Assembly: GCA_018970145.1 (NCBI GenBank)
Contig: JAGWWY010000002.1
Location: 248,001 to 312,000, forward strand
Direction of reading: 5' to 3'
Source of the DNA: Gammaproteobacteria bacterium
GTDB taxonomy: Bacteria > Pseudomonadota > Gammaproteobacteria > Steroidobacterales > Steroidobacteraceae
Length of the DNA: 64,000 nucleotides
Shown here: in pieces, positions 1 through 8,317 of the stretch
Layout of the letters: every line of letters starts with the position of its first letter
How positions within the stretch are numbered: the first letter of the stretch is position 1
Program-made: the position numbers and the translations under genes
Notes under the pieces: model-generated
What the model saw: only the letters and a program-made list of their open reading frames with translations
Told to the model about the DNA's origin: nothing
Database searches by the model: none

Positions 1-2
1 TT

Positions 3-59
3 GTCGGGGCGATCACCATTGCCGCCGTGTGCCTGTGGATCGTCCCCGCCGTGCTGTAA
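3..59 (+). CDS. C-terminal fragment of an upstream gene, probably a membrane protein
   Basis: Only the last 18 codons lie in the window, ending with TAA at 57-59. The residues are strongly hydrophobic (isoleucine, alanine, valine, leucine, one tryptophan) and look like a final membrane helix. The next gene starts three bases after the stop, so the two are probably co-transcribed and may act together. The family cannot be identified from so short a piece. Confidence 0.5.
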   Translation, partial: VGAITIAAVCLWIVPAVL

Positions 60-62
60 GCG

Positions 63-398
63 ATGAGTTTCTACCCGTTGCTCGTCGCGCTGTTGGCTTG
101 GAGTGCGGCAACGGCTGCTGCGCTCACACCCGGTCGAGTCAACCGGCCAGCAGCAATGTTTGTCGCGATGCATGTCATTGCCGTCGGTGCGGTGACCGCG
201 CTCGTGGCCACGCAGACCATCCACTGGGGTGCACTGGTCTTGCCGCTCGCAACCTTGCGTAGTGTCTTTAGCGTGGCCAACGATTGGTCGAACAATGGCG
301 ATGAGGCGGCGACTCGTATCCGTGGAACTGCGATCAAAGTTCCGTTAGTCGGCCTCGGGTGGGTCTTGGGCTGGGCGATCGTGGGTGCGACGGCCTAG
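63..398 (+). CDS. Small membrane protein of unknown function
   Basis: The 111-residue product has about three hydrophobic segments: residues 3-22, a long stretch around 30-66 that could be one or two helices, and 92-109. A short polar loop, SVANDWSNNGDEAATR, separates the last two. I recognise no family and see no catalytic motif. The ATG at 63 lies three bases after the stop of the upstream membrane-protein fragment, so the two are probably one operon. The gene runs towards mtnN and stops three bases before the end of that gene. An inner-membrane location is inferred from hydrophobicity only. Confidence 0.6.
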   Translation: MSFYPLLVALLAWSAATAAALTPGRVNRPAAMFVAMHVIAVGAVTALVATQTIHWGALVLPLATLRSVFSVANDWSNNGDEAATRIRGTAIKVPLVGLGWVLGWAIVGATA

Positions 399-401
399 GC
401 T

Positions 402-1118
402 CTAATGCCGCGGCCAGTGCCGCAACACACCGAGCGCGGTCGCGCCACTGCGATGCGCTAGGGCGTACACCTGCTCTGGGGTCAAACGCGCATCGGCGTG
501 GTCGGAGATCATGCGCAGACAGGCGTAGGGGAGTCCGAACTCGTGACAGACCTGCGCGACGGCAGCGCCTTCCATTTCGACGCAGAGTGCCTCCGGTGTG
601 ATCTTCCGAACGCGCTCCCGGGCGAGTTCGTCGCCGATAACCTGATCGCCGGTGGCGATCGCGCCACGGTACAAGCTCGGAGCCACGCGACCGGCTTGTC
701 GTTCCGCCGCCGCCCAATGCCCATAGGCTTCCTCCAGGCGTGCCGATAGCGACGCGCAGGCGGGCAGCGCGGCGAGCCCGAGCAGCGGTACCTCAGTAGG
801 CGCAAAGAACGGTCGCGCATCCAGATCGTGTTGGTACAGACGGTCGGCAAGGACCAAGTCACCAATCTGCAGATGCGATTGAAGAGCTCCCGCGATTCCA
901 GTGAAAACAATCGCTTGGATGGGATATCTCGAGAGTGCGTGTGCTGCAGTGGCCGCCGCGGCAACCTTGCCCCAGCGCGAGAACGCGAGCACGACCGGCT
1001 GCACACCGATCATGCCCAACGCAAATTCCCGGCCGGCCCCGTATTCCAGCTCGACGACCGATATCCCAGCGCGGAGGGCGACTATCTCCTCGGGCATCGC
1101 CGACAAGAGAAGGATCAT
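402..1118 (-). CDS. mtnN: 5'-methylthioadenosine/S-adenosylhomocysteine nucleosidase
   Basis: This enzyme hydrolyses methylthioadenosine and S-adenosylhomocysteine to adenine plus the thioribose or ribosylhomocysteine, recycling by-products of SAM use in the cytoplasm. The 238-residue length fits the family. The N-terminus LLLSAMPEE carries the usual acidic residue (E10/E11). The conserved TGIAG (73-77), GDLVLAD (86-92) and ATGDQ (155-159) blocks are present, as are VEMEG with catalytic E183 and ISDHAD with catalytic D206. The ATG lies at the edge of an AT-rich region shared with the divergent EEP-family gene. A hopanoid-type phosphorylase is a related alternative, but the VEMEG and ISDxAD motifs favour MTAN. 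Confidence 0.9.
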   Translation of the reverse strand: MILLLSAMPEEIVALRAGISVVELEYGAGREFALGMIGVQPVVLAFSRWGKVAAAATAAHALSRYPIQAIVFTGIAGALQSHLQIGDLVLADRLYQHDLDARPFFAPTEVPLLGLAALPACASLSARLEEAYGHWAAAERQAGRVAPSLYRGAIATGDQVIGDELARERVRKITPEALCVEMEGAAVAQVCHEFGLPYACLRMISDHADARLTPEQVYALAHRSGATALGVLRHWPRH

Positions 1119-1217
1119 ATTTTATTTAACATAATATACATTATACGTACTGAATCCCGGCACCGAGAGTGCCGAGAGTGCCGAGAGTGTCGCATTCCTT
1201 CGCGTAAACTGCGCGTC
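1119..1217. promoter_or_regulatory. Divergent AT-rich promoter region between mtnN and the EEP-family gene
   Basis: Bases 1119-1148 are almost pure A/T in a GC-rich window, and a TATAAT-like hexamer reads on the minus strand at 1145-1140. I found no convincing -35 box for it. The region must serve both mtnN (leftward) and the gene beginning at 1218 (rightward). Three 9-bp tandem repeats lie in the right half, so the rightward transcript may carry them in its leader. Confidence 0.5.
1163..1189. repeat. Three perfect tandem copies of a 9-bp unit (ccgagagtg)
   Basis: The unit ccgagagtg occurs at 1163-1171, 1172-1180 and 1181-1189 with no mismatch. It lies 28 bp upstream of the GTG start of the EEP-family gene and beside the AT-rich divergent promoter. 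It could be a slippage-prone tract or a cluster of regulator sites; nothing in the sequence decides between them. Confidence 0.8.
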
Positions 1218-1988
1218 GTGTCGATCGCCGAACCCCCCCTGCGTTTACTGGTTTACAACATCCGTTACGCGACCGGAACAGGTCCGGCTTTTCATCTGCC
1301 GCTGCCCGGCGCGGGCTACCTGCGCAGCAGCCGGCGGGTGCTCGATGACATCACGCAATTTGTCCGCCGCGAGGATCCCGATATCGTCGGTCTCATCGAA
1401 GTCGATTCCGGGTCGGTCCGCAGTGGGCTCGTGAATCAGGCTGAGTACATCGCAGATCGCCTTGGCCATTACACCGCTTACGAATGCAAATACGGCTCCG
1501 CATCGATCAACCATCAGCTGCCGATCGTGCGCAAGCAAGGCAACGCCATCTTGGCGGCGCCACGGGTCACCGGCGAGCGCTTCCATTATTTTCCGACCGG
1601 GATCAAGCGGCTGATCATCGAGATGGAACTCGACGACGTTTGTATCTTTCTCGTGCATCTGTCGTTGCGCTATCGACATCGTCAGGAACAATTACGTCAC
1701 TTGCACGATCTGATTTTGAAGGCGCAAAAGCCCGTCGTCGTGGCTGGCGACTTCAACACCTTCTCGGGGACCAACGAGCTCTATCTTTTTATGAGTGCCA
1801 CGGGCCTTCGTAGTGCGAACATCGGCGGGCTCGCATCGTTTCCGTCGCGCTATCCGCAGTTCGAACTCGACTTCGTGCTGGTGTCTCGCGAAATTGACAT
1901 ACTCGACTTTCGAATCCCTGATATCCGGCTTTCGGATCATCGGCCGATCGTGTGCGACTTTCAAATCAGACGTGAGGTTGGCGCGTGA
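1218..1988 (+). CDS. Endonuclease/exonuclease/phosphatase (EEP) family protein
   Basis: The 256-residue product has the metal-dependent EEP phosphohydrolase core. It shows YNIRY (13-17), GLIEVD with catalytic E61, VHLSLR (146-151), AGDFN with D178 and N180, LDF (217-219) and C-terminal SDHRP with D240 and H241. The family cleaves phosphodiesters of nucleic acids, lipids or inositol phosphates; the substrate here is unknown. The open frame extends upstream to 828, but that part covers the mtnN coding region and the shared promoter, so I chose the GTG at 1218. The stop overlaps the GTG of the FadB-like gene by four bases, suggesting translational coupling. No signal peptide is seen. Confidence 0.75.
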   Translation: MSIAEPPLRLLVYNIRYATGTGPAFHLPLPGAGYLRSSRRVLDDITQFVRREDPDIVGLIEVDSGSVRSGLVNQAEYIADRLGHYTAYECKYGSASINHQLPIVRKQGNAILAAPRVTGERFHYFPTGIKRLIIEMELDDVCIFLVHLSLRYRHRQEQLRHLHDLILKAQKPVVVAGDFNTFSGTNELYLFMSATGLRSANIGGLASFPSRYPQFELDFVLVSREIDILDFRIPDIRLSDHRPIVCDFQIRREVGA

Positions 1989-4021
1989 CTGCAACTTGTT
2001 GGACTCGAACCCAAGATAACGACGGTATCGTATGGCTGCTGCTCGATCGCCCGGGGAGCTCCGCGAATGCGCTCTCGAGAGTCGTCCTTGAGGAGCTCGA
2101 TGCCATCTTGCGCGAACTTGCCCTTGCCGTTCCGCGAGGTCTCATCATTGGTTCGGCGAAGGCCTCCGGTTTCATCGCCGGCGCCGATATCAAAGAATTC
2201 ACCACCTTGAGTAGCGTCGATGAAGCGCGGCGCCTTGTACGCGCAGGTCAATCGGTATTCGAGCGTCTCGAGGCACTGCCATGTCCGACGGTTGCGATGA
2301 TCGAGGGCTTCGCCTTAGGCGGCGGACTGGAATTGGCGCTCGCCTGTCGCCACCGCGTTGCACTTGATGATGGCCGGCTGACGCTTGGCTTGCCGGAGGT
2401 CATGCTCGGTATCCATCCCGGCTTCGGTGGCACGGTGCGCTCTGTTCGTCTATTAGGCGCCGCAACAGCGCTCGACCTGATGCTCACGGGTCGAAGCGTA
2501 CGTGCCGACAAAGCCCGCCAGATCGGCTTGGTCGATGCGATCGCTCGCGACCCCGATGGTCTGAAGGCGCTCGCGTGCGACTTCGTTATGAAGCCGCGCG
2601 CGCCCCACCGACCGTCGCTCGCCCAGCGCGCTTTGTCGTGGGCGCCGGTGCGTCCCTTCGTCAAGCCGCGCCTCCTCGCCCAAGTGCGTTCGAAGGTACG
2701 TAAGGAGCACTACCCTGCCCCCTATGCGGTCATCGAACTGTGGTCAAAATATGCCGCGAAGGCGGCGAAAGCTTACGAGGCGGAAGCGGACTCGATCGCC
2801 CAATTGTTTCTGACACCGACAGCGCGAAATCTCGTCAGGGTCTTCCTGTTGCAGGATGCGCTAAAAGCCCAGGGCGACTCGTCGTTGGCCGCCGCTAGGC
2901 GTGTTCACGTGATTGGCGCGGGCGTCATGGGCGCGGACATCGCCGCACTCTGCGCGACACGAGGTCTTGAGGTCACCCTGCAGGATCGTGATGCAGCGAT
3001 CGTGACGGCGGCGATTCAGCAACAGCATGCCAAGATGACTGAGCGCATCAAAGATCCGGCACGACGCGATGCGGCCATCGCGCGCTTGCGAGCCGATGTC
3101 GACGGTACCACCGTTGGCGAGGCGGATGTCGTGATCGAGGCGATCGTCGAACGCGCCGAGGTCAAGCGCAGCGTGTTCGCCGCGCTCGAGCCGCGTTTAA
3201 AGGACGATGCGATCCTTGCGACCAACACCTCGTCGATCCAGCTGGAGGCGTTGAGTTCCGCCCTGCAGCACCCGGCTCGTTTGGTGGGTCTGCATTTTTT
3301 CAATCCGGTCGCTTTAATGCCCCTAGTCGAAATCGTTCGTGGAACCTTGACGGACGAAACCACGATGAATCGCGCGATCAACCTGGCGAGACGCATCGAC
3401 AAATTGCCGTTGCCTTGCCGAAGTTCACCGGGATTTTTGGTGAATCGCATCTTGGTGCCCTACATGTTCGAGGCCATGCACGCAGCGCAGGAAGGAGTCC
3501 CGAAAGAAATCATTGATCGCGCTGCAATGGATTTCGGCATGCCCGTCGGTCCGGTTGAGCTCTCAGACATGGTCGGGCTCGACGTTTGCTTGCATGTTGG
3601 CACCATCGTTTCCAACGCGCTCGGTAAAGCGACACCGAACTTGGCGCCGCTCGAGGAATTAATCAAGGCGGGTAAGCTCGGCAAGAAATCCGGCGCGGGT
3701 CTCTATCGCTGGATCTCGGACAAGCCACAGCGCGCTGCAGTCAGGGGCGCTACACCGGCTGATCTCCAAGATCGACTATTGCTGATTCTGGTGAACGAGT
3801 GTGTCGCCGCGCTGCGCGAGACGCTCGTCGAGCGCGAGGAGTGGATCGATGCCGGCATGATCTTCGGCTCGGGGTATCCGCCTTTCCGAGGCGGCCCTCT
3901 CCAAGCGGCGCGCGAACGTGGTCTCGACGACTGCGTGCGGCGGCTGCAAGAGTTAGCCGCGCGTTACGGCTCGCGCTTTACGCCCGACCCCGGCTGGGAG
4001 CGCCTGCGCCAACCGAATTAA
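1985..4021 (+). CDS. Bifunctional enoyl-CoA hydratase/3-hydroxyacyl-CoA dehydrogenase (FadB/FadJ-like)
   Basis: The 678-residue protein joins an N-terminal crotonase domain to a C-terminal hydroxyacyl-CoA dehydrogenase. It performs the hydration and NAD-dependent oxidation steps of beta-oxidation. The hydratase part has the oxyanion stretch FIAGADIKEF (63-72), GGGLE with E116, and GLPEV with E138, matching the two catalytic glutamates of FadB. The dehydrogenase part has GAGVMG (311-316) and the catalytic H437 in GLHFFNP. The length is slightly short for FadB/FadJ (about 715-730). No thiolase gene follows, unlike the usual fadBA operon. The GTG start overlaps the EEP-family stop. The 3' end overlaps convergent holB by 44 bp. 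Confidence 0.88.
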   Translation: MTATCWTRTQDNDGIVWLLLDRPGSSANALSRVVLEELDAILRELALAVPRGLIIGSAKASGFIAGADIKEFTTLSSVDEARRLVRAGQSVFERLEALPCPTVAMIEGFALGGGLELALACRHRVALDDGRLTLGLPEVMLGIHPGFGGTVRSVRLLGAATALDLMLTGRSVRADKARQIGLVDAIARDPDGLKALACDFVMKPRAPHRPSLAQRALSWAPVRPFVKPRLLAQVRSKVRKEHYPAPYAVIELWSKYAAKAAKAYEAEADSIAQLFLTPTARNLVRVFLLQDALKAQGDSSLAAARRVHVIGAGVMGADIAALCATRGLEVTLQDRDAAIVTAAIQQQHAKMTERIKDPARRDAAIARLRADVDGTTVGEADVVIEAIVERAEVKRSVFAALEPRLKDDAILATNTSSIQLEALSSALQHPARLVGLHFFNPVALMPLVEIVRGTLTDETTMNRAINLARRIDKLPLPCRSSPGFLVNRILVPYMFEAMHAAQEGVPKEIIDRAAMDFGMPVGPVELSDMVGLDVCLHVGTIVSNALGKATPNLAPLEELIKAGKLGKKSGAGLYRWISDKPQRAAVRGATPADLQDRLLLILVNECVAALRETLVEREEWIDAGMIFGSGYPPFRGGPLQAARERGLDDCVRRLQELAARYGSRFTPDPGWERLRQPN

Positions 4022-4937
4022 AGCTCCACAACAGGCGCTCGAGCGCGAGCGACTTGTTGATTGGTGAGTCGATCCACTGGCGCGCTTCGCGCAATGGCTC
4101 TTGTAGCTCGAACAGCCGCGCGGCTACCTCCTTCTGGTCCGTCGCGACACACTGACGTAGCTGCTGCAGCAACCAGTGCTCCATGCAGGCGATACGCAAA
4201 CCGTAGGCATCTTTGCCCCAGATTTCCGCGGTCTCGATGGCATCAAGCGTGCCGCTTCTCGCTCGCTCGAGAGATCTGACGGTCTCGTCATACAAGGCCA
4301 CGATCGCCGCTGCATCCACCTCGAGTGCGGCGAGCGGGTTGGCACCGATCACCGCCAGCACCCGCCGCCAATCGATCGAGTCGTCGCACTGACTTTGCAG
4401 CCACTGCACCAACGAGGTCTCGGTGGGCGGTGCGATTCGAATGCGGGTGCAGCGACTCTGCACCGTCGGCGGCAGACGTTTGGCCTCGCCACTGACGAGG
4501 ATCAACACCGACCCCCGCGTCGGCTCTTCCAGGGTCTTCAGCAATGCATTCGCGGCTGCGCGGTTGAGCTTCTCGGCAGGCGACACGATGGCGACCTTGC
4601 GACCGGCGCCGTAGGCCGTCAACGACAGCTCCGCTGTCAAATCGCGAACCTGATCCACCCGAATTTCTTTGGATTCTTCGATGGGTCGCAGCACGAGGCA
4701 GTCCGGTTGCTCATCCGCTATCACCCGGCGGCAGCTGCGACAGCTTCCACACGGCCGATGCTCGAGCGTTTGTTCGCAATGGAAGCTGGCCGCCAACCAA
4801 TACGCCAACCACTCGCCGCCCTGCCCCGGCGATGCCGTGATCAACAGCGCGTGCGAAAGACGGTCCTGTGCGATCGCCTCGCGTAACTGCGCCTGAGCCG
4901 GGGCGAGCCAGGGAATCGGCGTCGTCAGCGGCAGCAT
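3978..4937 (-). CDS. holB: DNA polymerase III subunit delta'
   Basis: This is the delta' clamp-loader subunit, which helps load the sliding clamp at the replication fork. The 319-residue protein has a zinc module (C54, C63, C66, C69) and the conserved NALLKTLEEP block (130-139), with SRC at 161-163. The P-loop position reads SPGQGGEW and lacks the GKT/S signature, as expected for delta', which does not hydrolyse ATP. The gene follows tmk with four bases between them, the common tmk-holB arrangement. Its 3' end overlaps the end of the convergent FadB-like gene. Confidence 0.92.
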   Translation of the reverse strand: MLPLTTPIPWLAPAQAQLREAIAQDRLSHALLITASPGQGGEWLAYWLAASFHCEQTLEHRPCGSCRSCRRVIADEQPDCLVLRPIEESKEIRVDQVRDLTAELSLTAYGAGRKVAIVSPAEKLNRAAANALLKTLEEPTRGSVLILVSGEAKRLPPTVQSRCTRIRIAPPTETSLVQWLQSQCDDSIDWRRVLAVIGANPLAALEVDAAAIVALYDETVRSLERARSGTLDAIETAEIWGKDAYGLRIACMEHWLLQQLRQCVATDQKEVAARLFELQEPLREARQWIDSPINKSLALERLLWSFNSVGAGAPSRGRA

Positions 4938-4941
4938 GGGC

Positions 4942-5610
4942 TTAAGCCTCGCCGCGCTGCGTGAGCGTGTTCAGCAGTGCTGCCTGTGCGGCCGCCACGA
5001 CCGCCTCGAGAGGTTGGGTCGCATCGATGACGACGAACCGCTGCGGCTCAGCGGCCGCGCAACTCAAATAGGCGTCACGAACTCGTTCGAAGAACTCGAT
5101 GGTCTCACTTTCGAAGCGATCCACCACCGTTTCGCCGCGCGTCAAACGGCGCGTTCGCGCACGCTCCAGCCCGATCATCACCGGCACGTCAAGCAGCAGA
5201 GTCAGATCGGGCTCGAGACCGGCGTGCACCTCTCGCGCAAGCTGATCGATCCATCCGGCATCGACGGAACGCCCTGCGCCCTGGTAGGCCCGAGTGGCGT
5301 CGGTAAAGCGATCACAGATGATCCACTCGCCGCGTATCAGGGCCGGCCGGATTCGATTCTCGAGATGGATGCAGCGTGCTGCGAACATCAGCAGCGTCTC
5401 AGCGACGGGCGACATCGTTTCGGATCCACGGGTTAGCAATATACCCCTGAGTTGCTCAGCAAGCGGCGTTCCACCCGGTTCACGCGTCGCCTGTACCGAA
5501 TGCCCGCGTTCCTCGAGTAGCGACATCAACGCGGCAGCGATCGTCGTTTTGCCGGCTCCCTCAATACCTTCCAAAGTGACGAATCCGCCTTTCATGAACG
5601 ACCCGCTCAC
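4942..5610 (-). CDS. tmk: Thymidylate kinase
   Basis: The enzyme phosphorylates dTMP to dTDP for DNA synthesis. The 222-residue product has the P-loop GIEGAGKT (15-22), the REPGGTP block (43-49) and the DRF motif (100-102) followed by AYQGAGR. I chose the GTG at 5610 because it overlaps the mltG stop as GTGA, the style of this operon. The ATG at 5595, giving MKGGFVTLEG, is an equally plausible start and neither has a strong Shine-Dalgarno. It lies between mltG and holB. Confidence 0.93.
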   Translation of the reverse strand: MSGSFMKGGFVTLEGIEGAGKTTIAAALMSLLEERGHSVQATREPGGTPLAEQLRGILLTRGSETMSPVAETLLMFAARCIHLENRIRPALIRGEWIICDRFTDATRAYQGAGRSVDAGWIDQLAREVHAGLEPDLTLLLDVPVMIGLERARTRRLTRGETVVDRFESETIEFFERVRDAYLSCAAAEPQRFVVIDATQPLEAVVAAAQAALLNTLTQRGEA

Positions 5611-6635
5611 GAGCCTGATGCGGGGGTCGGCGCGCGCGACATCTTTTGACTCTCGAGCATGGCTCGAACAGCCCGCCGATGTTCGGCGTAAGTCTTGGAA
5701 AATCGATGCGAACCGTCCGCATCGCCCGTCGCGACAAAGAAAAGGTCACCCGTGATATCAGGCTGCAACGCAGCCCGCAGCGCCGACTCACTCGGCAAGG
5801 CAATCGGCGTCGGCGGCAAGCCGCGACGGGTGTAAGTGTTGTACGGGGTATCGGTCGTCAAATGAACGCGACGGATATTGCCGTCGTACTGATCGCCAAG
5901 GCCGTAAATGACCGTCGGATCCGATTGCAGTCGCATACCTAATCGCAGGCGCGAGACGAACACCCCCGCAACGCGTGGTCGTTCCGATACGACACCGGAT
6001 TCCTTCTCGATAATCGACGCCAGTACCAGAGCTTGCTCGGGCGTTTCGATGGGCAAACCGGCCGCACGATCTCGCCAGAGACGCGCGAGCAAATCCGTCA
6101 TGCGGCGATACGCAAGCAGTAGAAGCTCGCGATCAGAGGTACCGGCGGCAAAGCGATACGTGTCGGGAAAAAACCGGCCCTCAGGGTGTCCTTCTAGCCC
6201 GAGCTCGCGCATGACCTCGGTATCGCTCAGGCCACGTAGCGTCACCTTGACCTCGGGATGCGCCTCGAGTGCCCGTCGAAAATCCGCCAAGCGCGTCCCC
6301 TCGATCACCGTCAAAGATTCGAGGAGAACCTTGCCTTCAATCAACTGCGCCACGATTTGCCGAGGCGTCGCACCGGACGGGATCGCGTAGCGCCCCGTTT
6401 TCAAAATGAAGTGAGGGTACTGCCAGCGGACCCAGCGTTCGACGACTCTCGGATGCTGCAGCACGCCGGCGTCTGACAGCCGTTGCAGACTTCCCCTCAG
6501 GCTGTCGCCTTTAGCGACACGCAGTTCGATCATCGACACTGGGGCACTGCGATCGAGAACGGACTGAAGCCACACCCAGCCCGCGCCCGCTACGAGCGCA
6601 AGACTCAGCAGGACGGCAACGAGAAGACGGCGCAT
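5607..6635 (-). CDS. mltG: Endolytic murein transglycosylase
   Basis: MltG cleaves nascent glycan strands within the chain and is thought to terminate peptidoglycan polymerisation. The 342-residue protein has an N-terminal membrane anchor (about residues 4-25) and a periplasmic YceG domain. It contains PEGRFFPDTY (151-160) and ASIIEKES, with catalytic E210. LQSDPTVIYGLG follows, as in the family. The gene joins fabF upstream and tmk downstream by short overlaps. The usual pabC (aminodeoxychorismate lyase) between fabF and mltG is absent here. Confidence 0.93.
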   Translation of the reverse strand: MRRLLVAVLLSLALVAGAGWVWLQSVLDRSAPVSMIELRVAKGDSLRGSLQRLSDAGVLQHPRVVERWVRWQYPHFILKTGRYAIPSGATPRQIVAQLIEGKVLLESLTVIEGTRLADFRRALEAHPEVKVTLRGLSDTEVMRELGLEGHPEGRFFPDTYRFAAGTSDRELLLLAYRRMTDLLARLWRDRAAGLPIETPEQALVLASIIEKESGVVSERPRVAGVFVSRLRLGMRLQSDPTVIYGLGDQYDGNIRRVHLTTDTPYNTYTRRGLPPTPIALPSESALRAALQPDITGDLFFVATGDADGSHRFSKTYAEHRRAVRAMLESQKMSRAPTPASGS

Positions 6636-7882
6636 CAGCCGCGAAAGCGACTGAAGATCAGCGTGCCGTTGGTGCCGCCGAAGCCGAAGGAATTCGACAT
6701 GGCAACGTCGATCGACATCTGACGGGCCGTGTTCGGCACGTAATCAAGATCACACTCGGCATCGGGTTCATGCAGGTTGATGGTCGGCGGTGCAACTTGA
6801 TCACGCACCGCAAGGACCGAGAAGATCGCCTCGACGACACCCGCTGCACCCAACAAATGCCCCGTCATCGACTTGGTCGAACTCACGGCTAACTTGTAGG
6901 CGTGATCACCGAACGCTCTCTTGATCGCGACTGTCTCGGCACGATCACCCAGATTGGTCGAGGTCGCATGTGCATTGAGATACCCGACGGCCGTCGCCGA
7001 GATCGCCGCATCGCGCAGCGCGTTGCGCATCGCAAGCGCCGCCCCGGCACCATCGTCCGGCGGCGCCGTGATGTGATACGCGTCACCACTCATGCCAAAA
7101 CCAATCAGCTCAGCATAGATCCTCGCGCCGCGACGCTGCGCGTGCTCGAGCTCTTCGAGAACCAAGGCACCGCCACCATCGGCTGCGACGAATCCGTCAC
7201 GCTCGCGATCCCAAGGACGCGAGGCCCCTTGCGGGTCGTCATTGCGCTGCGACAGCGCCTTGGCTTGCGAGAAGCCGGCAATACCCAACTTGGTCGTCGA
7301 CATCTCGCCGCCGCCGGCGAGGATCAGATCGGCATCACCGTATTGAATGGTACGCAGGCCAAGACCGATCGCATGGGTCGAGGTCGTGCACGCCGTGACG
7401 ACTCCGAGATTCGGTCCACGCAAGCCGTACCGAATCGACAAATGCCCCGAGATCATGTTGATGATCGAGGACGGAATAAAAAAGGGCGAAATTTTACGCG
7501 GGCTGCCGCTAGCGAGCAGCGTGTCGTACTCAGACTCGATGGTCGACAGACCGCCAATGCCGGCGCCCGTGATGACGCCGCAACGCTCTTGATCGACCGT
7601 GGTGAAATCAACGCCCGAGTCGGCGACCGCTTGGATACCGGCCGCTACGCCGTAGTGGATGAACTCATCCATCCGACGGGCTTCCTTCGCCGGAATATAT
7701 TGACCGACATCGAAATCACGAACCGCGCCACCGATGCGAGTGGCGTAATGGGTGGTATCGAAGCGGCTGATCAGACCGATGCCGCTCTGCCCGCGTAATA
7801 TTGCACCCCACGCGGAGTCGATGGTGCTACCGACGGGAGAGACGATACCCAGCCCCGTCACAACGACGCGACGTTTGCTCAT
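6635..7882 (-). CDS. fabF: Beta-ketoacyl-ACP synthase II
   Basis: FabF elongates acyl-ACP by condensation with malonyl-ACP in type II fatty-acid synthesis. The 415-residue protein carries the full Cys-His-His triad: C165 in VVTACTTS, H305 in NAHATSTN and H342 in KSMTGHLLG. The spacing matches E. coli FabF almost residue for residue. It lies 57 bp downstream of acpP, and a strong hairpin with a short T tract sits between them. It is translationally linked to mltG at its 3' end. Confidence 0.96.
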   Translation of the reverse strand: MSKRRVVVTGLGIVSPVGSTIDSAWGAILRGQSGIGLISRFDTTHYATRIGGAVRDFDVGQYIPAKEARRMDEFIHYGVAAGIQAVADSGVDFTTVDQERCGVITGAGIGGLSTIESEYDTLLASGSPRKISPFFIPSSIINMISGHLSIRYGLRGPNLGVVTACTTSTHAIGLGLRTIQYGDADLILAGGGEMSTTKLGIAGFSQAKALSQRNDDPQGASRPWDRERDGFVAADGGGALVLEELEHAQRRGARIYAELIGFGMSGDAYHITAPPDDGAGAALAMRNALRDAAISATAVGYLNAHATSTNLGDRAETVAIKRAFGDHAYKLAVSSTKSMTGHLLGAAGVVEAIFSVLAVRDQVAPPTINLHEPDAECDLDYVPNTARQMSIDVAMSNSFGFGGTNGTLIFSRFRG

Positions 7883-7900
7883 GACTTCCCTAAAAGCCGA

Positions 7901-7920
7901 AGGCCGGCTTACGCCGGCCT
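7901..7920 (-). terminator. Hairpin between acpP and fabF (attenuator or partial terminator)
   Basis: An 8-bp perfect inverted repeat, aggccggc and gccggcct, has a 4-base loop. On the minus strand it is followed by TTCGGCTTTT, a short T-rich tract, then the fabF start 19 bp beyond the hairpin. Such a structure could stop or slow part of the transcription after acpP. That would let the abundant carrier protein be made in excess of FabF. It could also be an mRNA-stabilising 3' hairpin for an acpP transcript. Confidence 0.6.
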
Positions 7921-7939
7921 CGGTGGTGGACCTTAGGAC

Positions 7940-8179
7940 TCAGGCCTTGCGGCGGGCCGTAACGTAATCGATGGCCTGCTGCACCGTCGTGATCTTCTCG
8001 GCGTCTTCGTCCGGGATTTCTGTCTCGAACTCTTCTTCCAACGCCATCACGAGTTCCACGGTATCGAGCGAATCGGCGCCGAGATCGTCGACGAACGAGG
8101 CATTGGGGGTCACTTGTTCGAGTTTCACGCCCAACTGCTCGGCAACAATGGCTTTGACTTGATCTTCGACAGTGCTCAT
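7940..8179 (-). CDS. acpP: Acyl carrier protein
   Basis: AcpP carries growing acyl chains on a 4'-phosphopantetheine arm. The 79-residue acidic protein has the DSLD attachment motif with S37, followed by [12 protein letters not shown], as in canonical ACP. The start ATG at 8179 has an AGAGGA element about ten bases upstream. It sits between fabG and fabF in the usual order, with a separate upstream gap of 138 bp that could hold its own promoter. Confidence 0.97.
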   Translation of the reverse strand: MSTVEDQVKAIVAEQLGVKLEQVTPNASFVDDLGADSLDTVELVMALEEEFETEIPDEDAEKITTVQQAIDYVTARRKA

Positions 8180-8317
8180 CTGTGATGTGTCCTCTAAACG
8201 ACCTGTAATGGCCGTCGACCCGAAGCGGGCCGCCGACCGCCCGTATTGTAGGCCAAGGGGGGTACAAAATCACCCGACGGTATCAAAGTGATTGAAATAT
8301 ATCAGAAAAATGCTCGT
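8180..8317. promoter_or_regulatory. Intergenic region upstream of acpP
   Basis: This 138-bp gap between fabG and acpP contains an A/T-rich section (about 8281-8312), a G6 run near 8257-8262 and a minus-strand TACAAT at 8250-8245 that could be a -10 box for acpP. No good -35 box is visible at standard spacing. An acpP promoter here is expected from other bacteria but is only weakly supported by the sequence. Confidence 0.35.

Noticed and set aside
1163-1189. CRISPR-like array at the short tandem repeats
   Set aside because: Repeats of 9 bp are contiguous, have no spacers and no cas genes; the tracts at 29672 and 50371 fail for the same reason.
828-1217. Upstream extension of the EEP-family open frame
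   Set aside because: It lies opposite mtnN and across the shared promoter; the GTG at 1218 starts directly before the conserved EEP core.
6902-7798. Long plus-strand open frame opposite fabF
   Set aside because: It encodes no recognisable protein and mirrors a certain gene in GC-rich DNA, where shadow frames are common.
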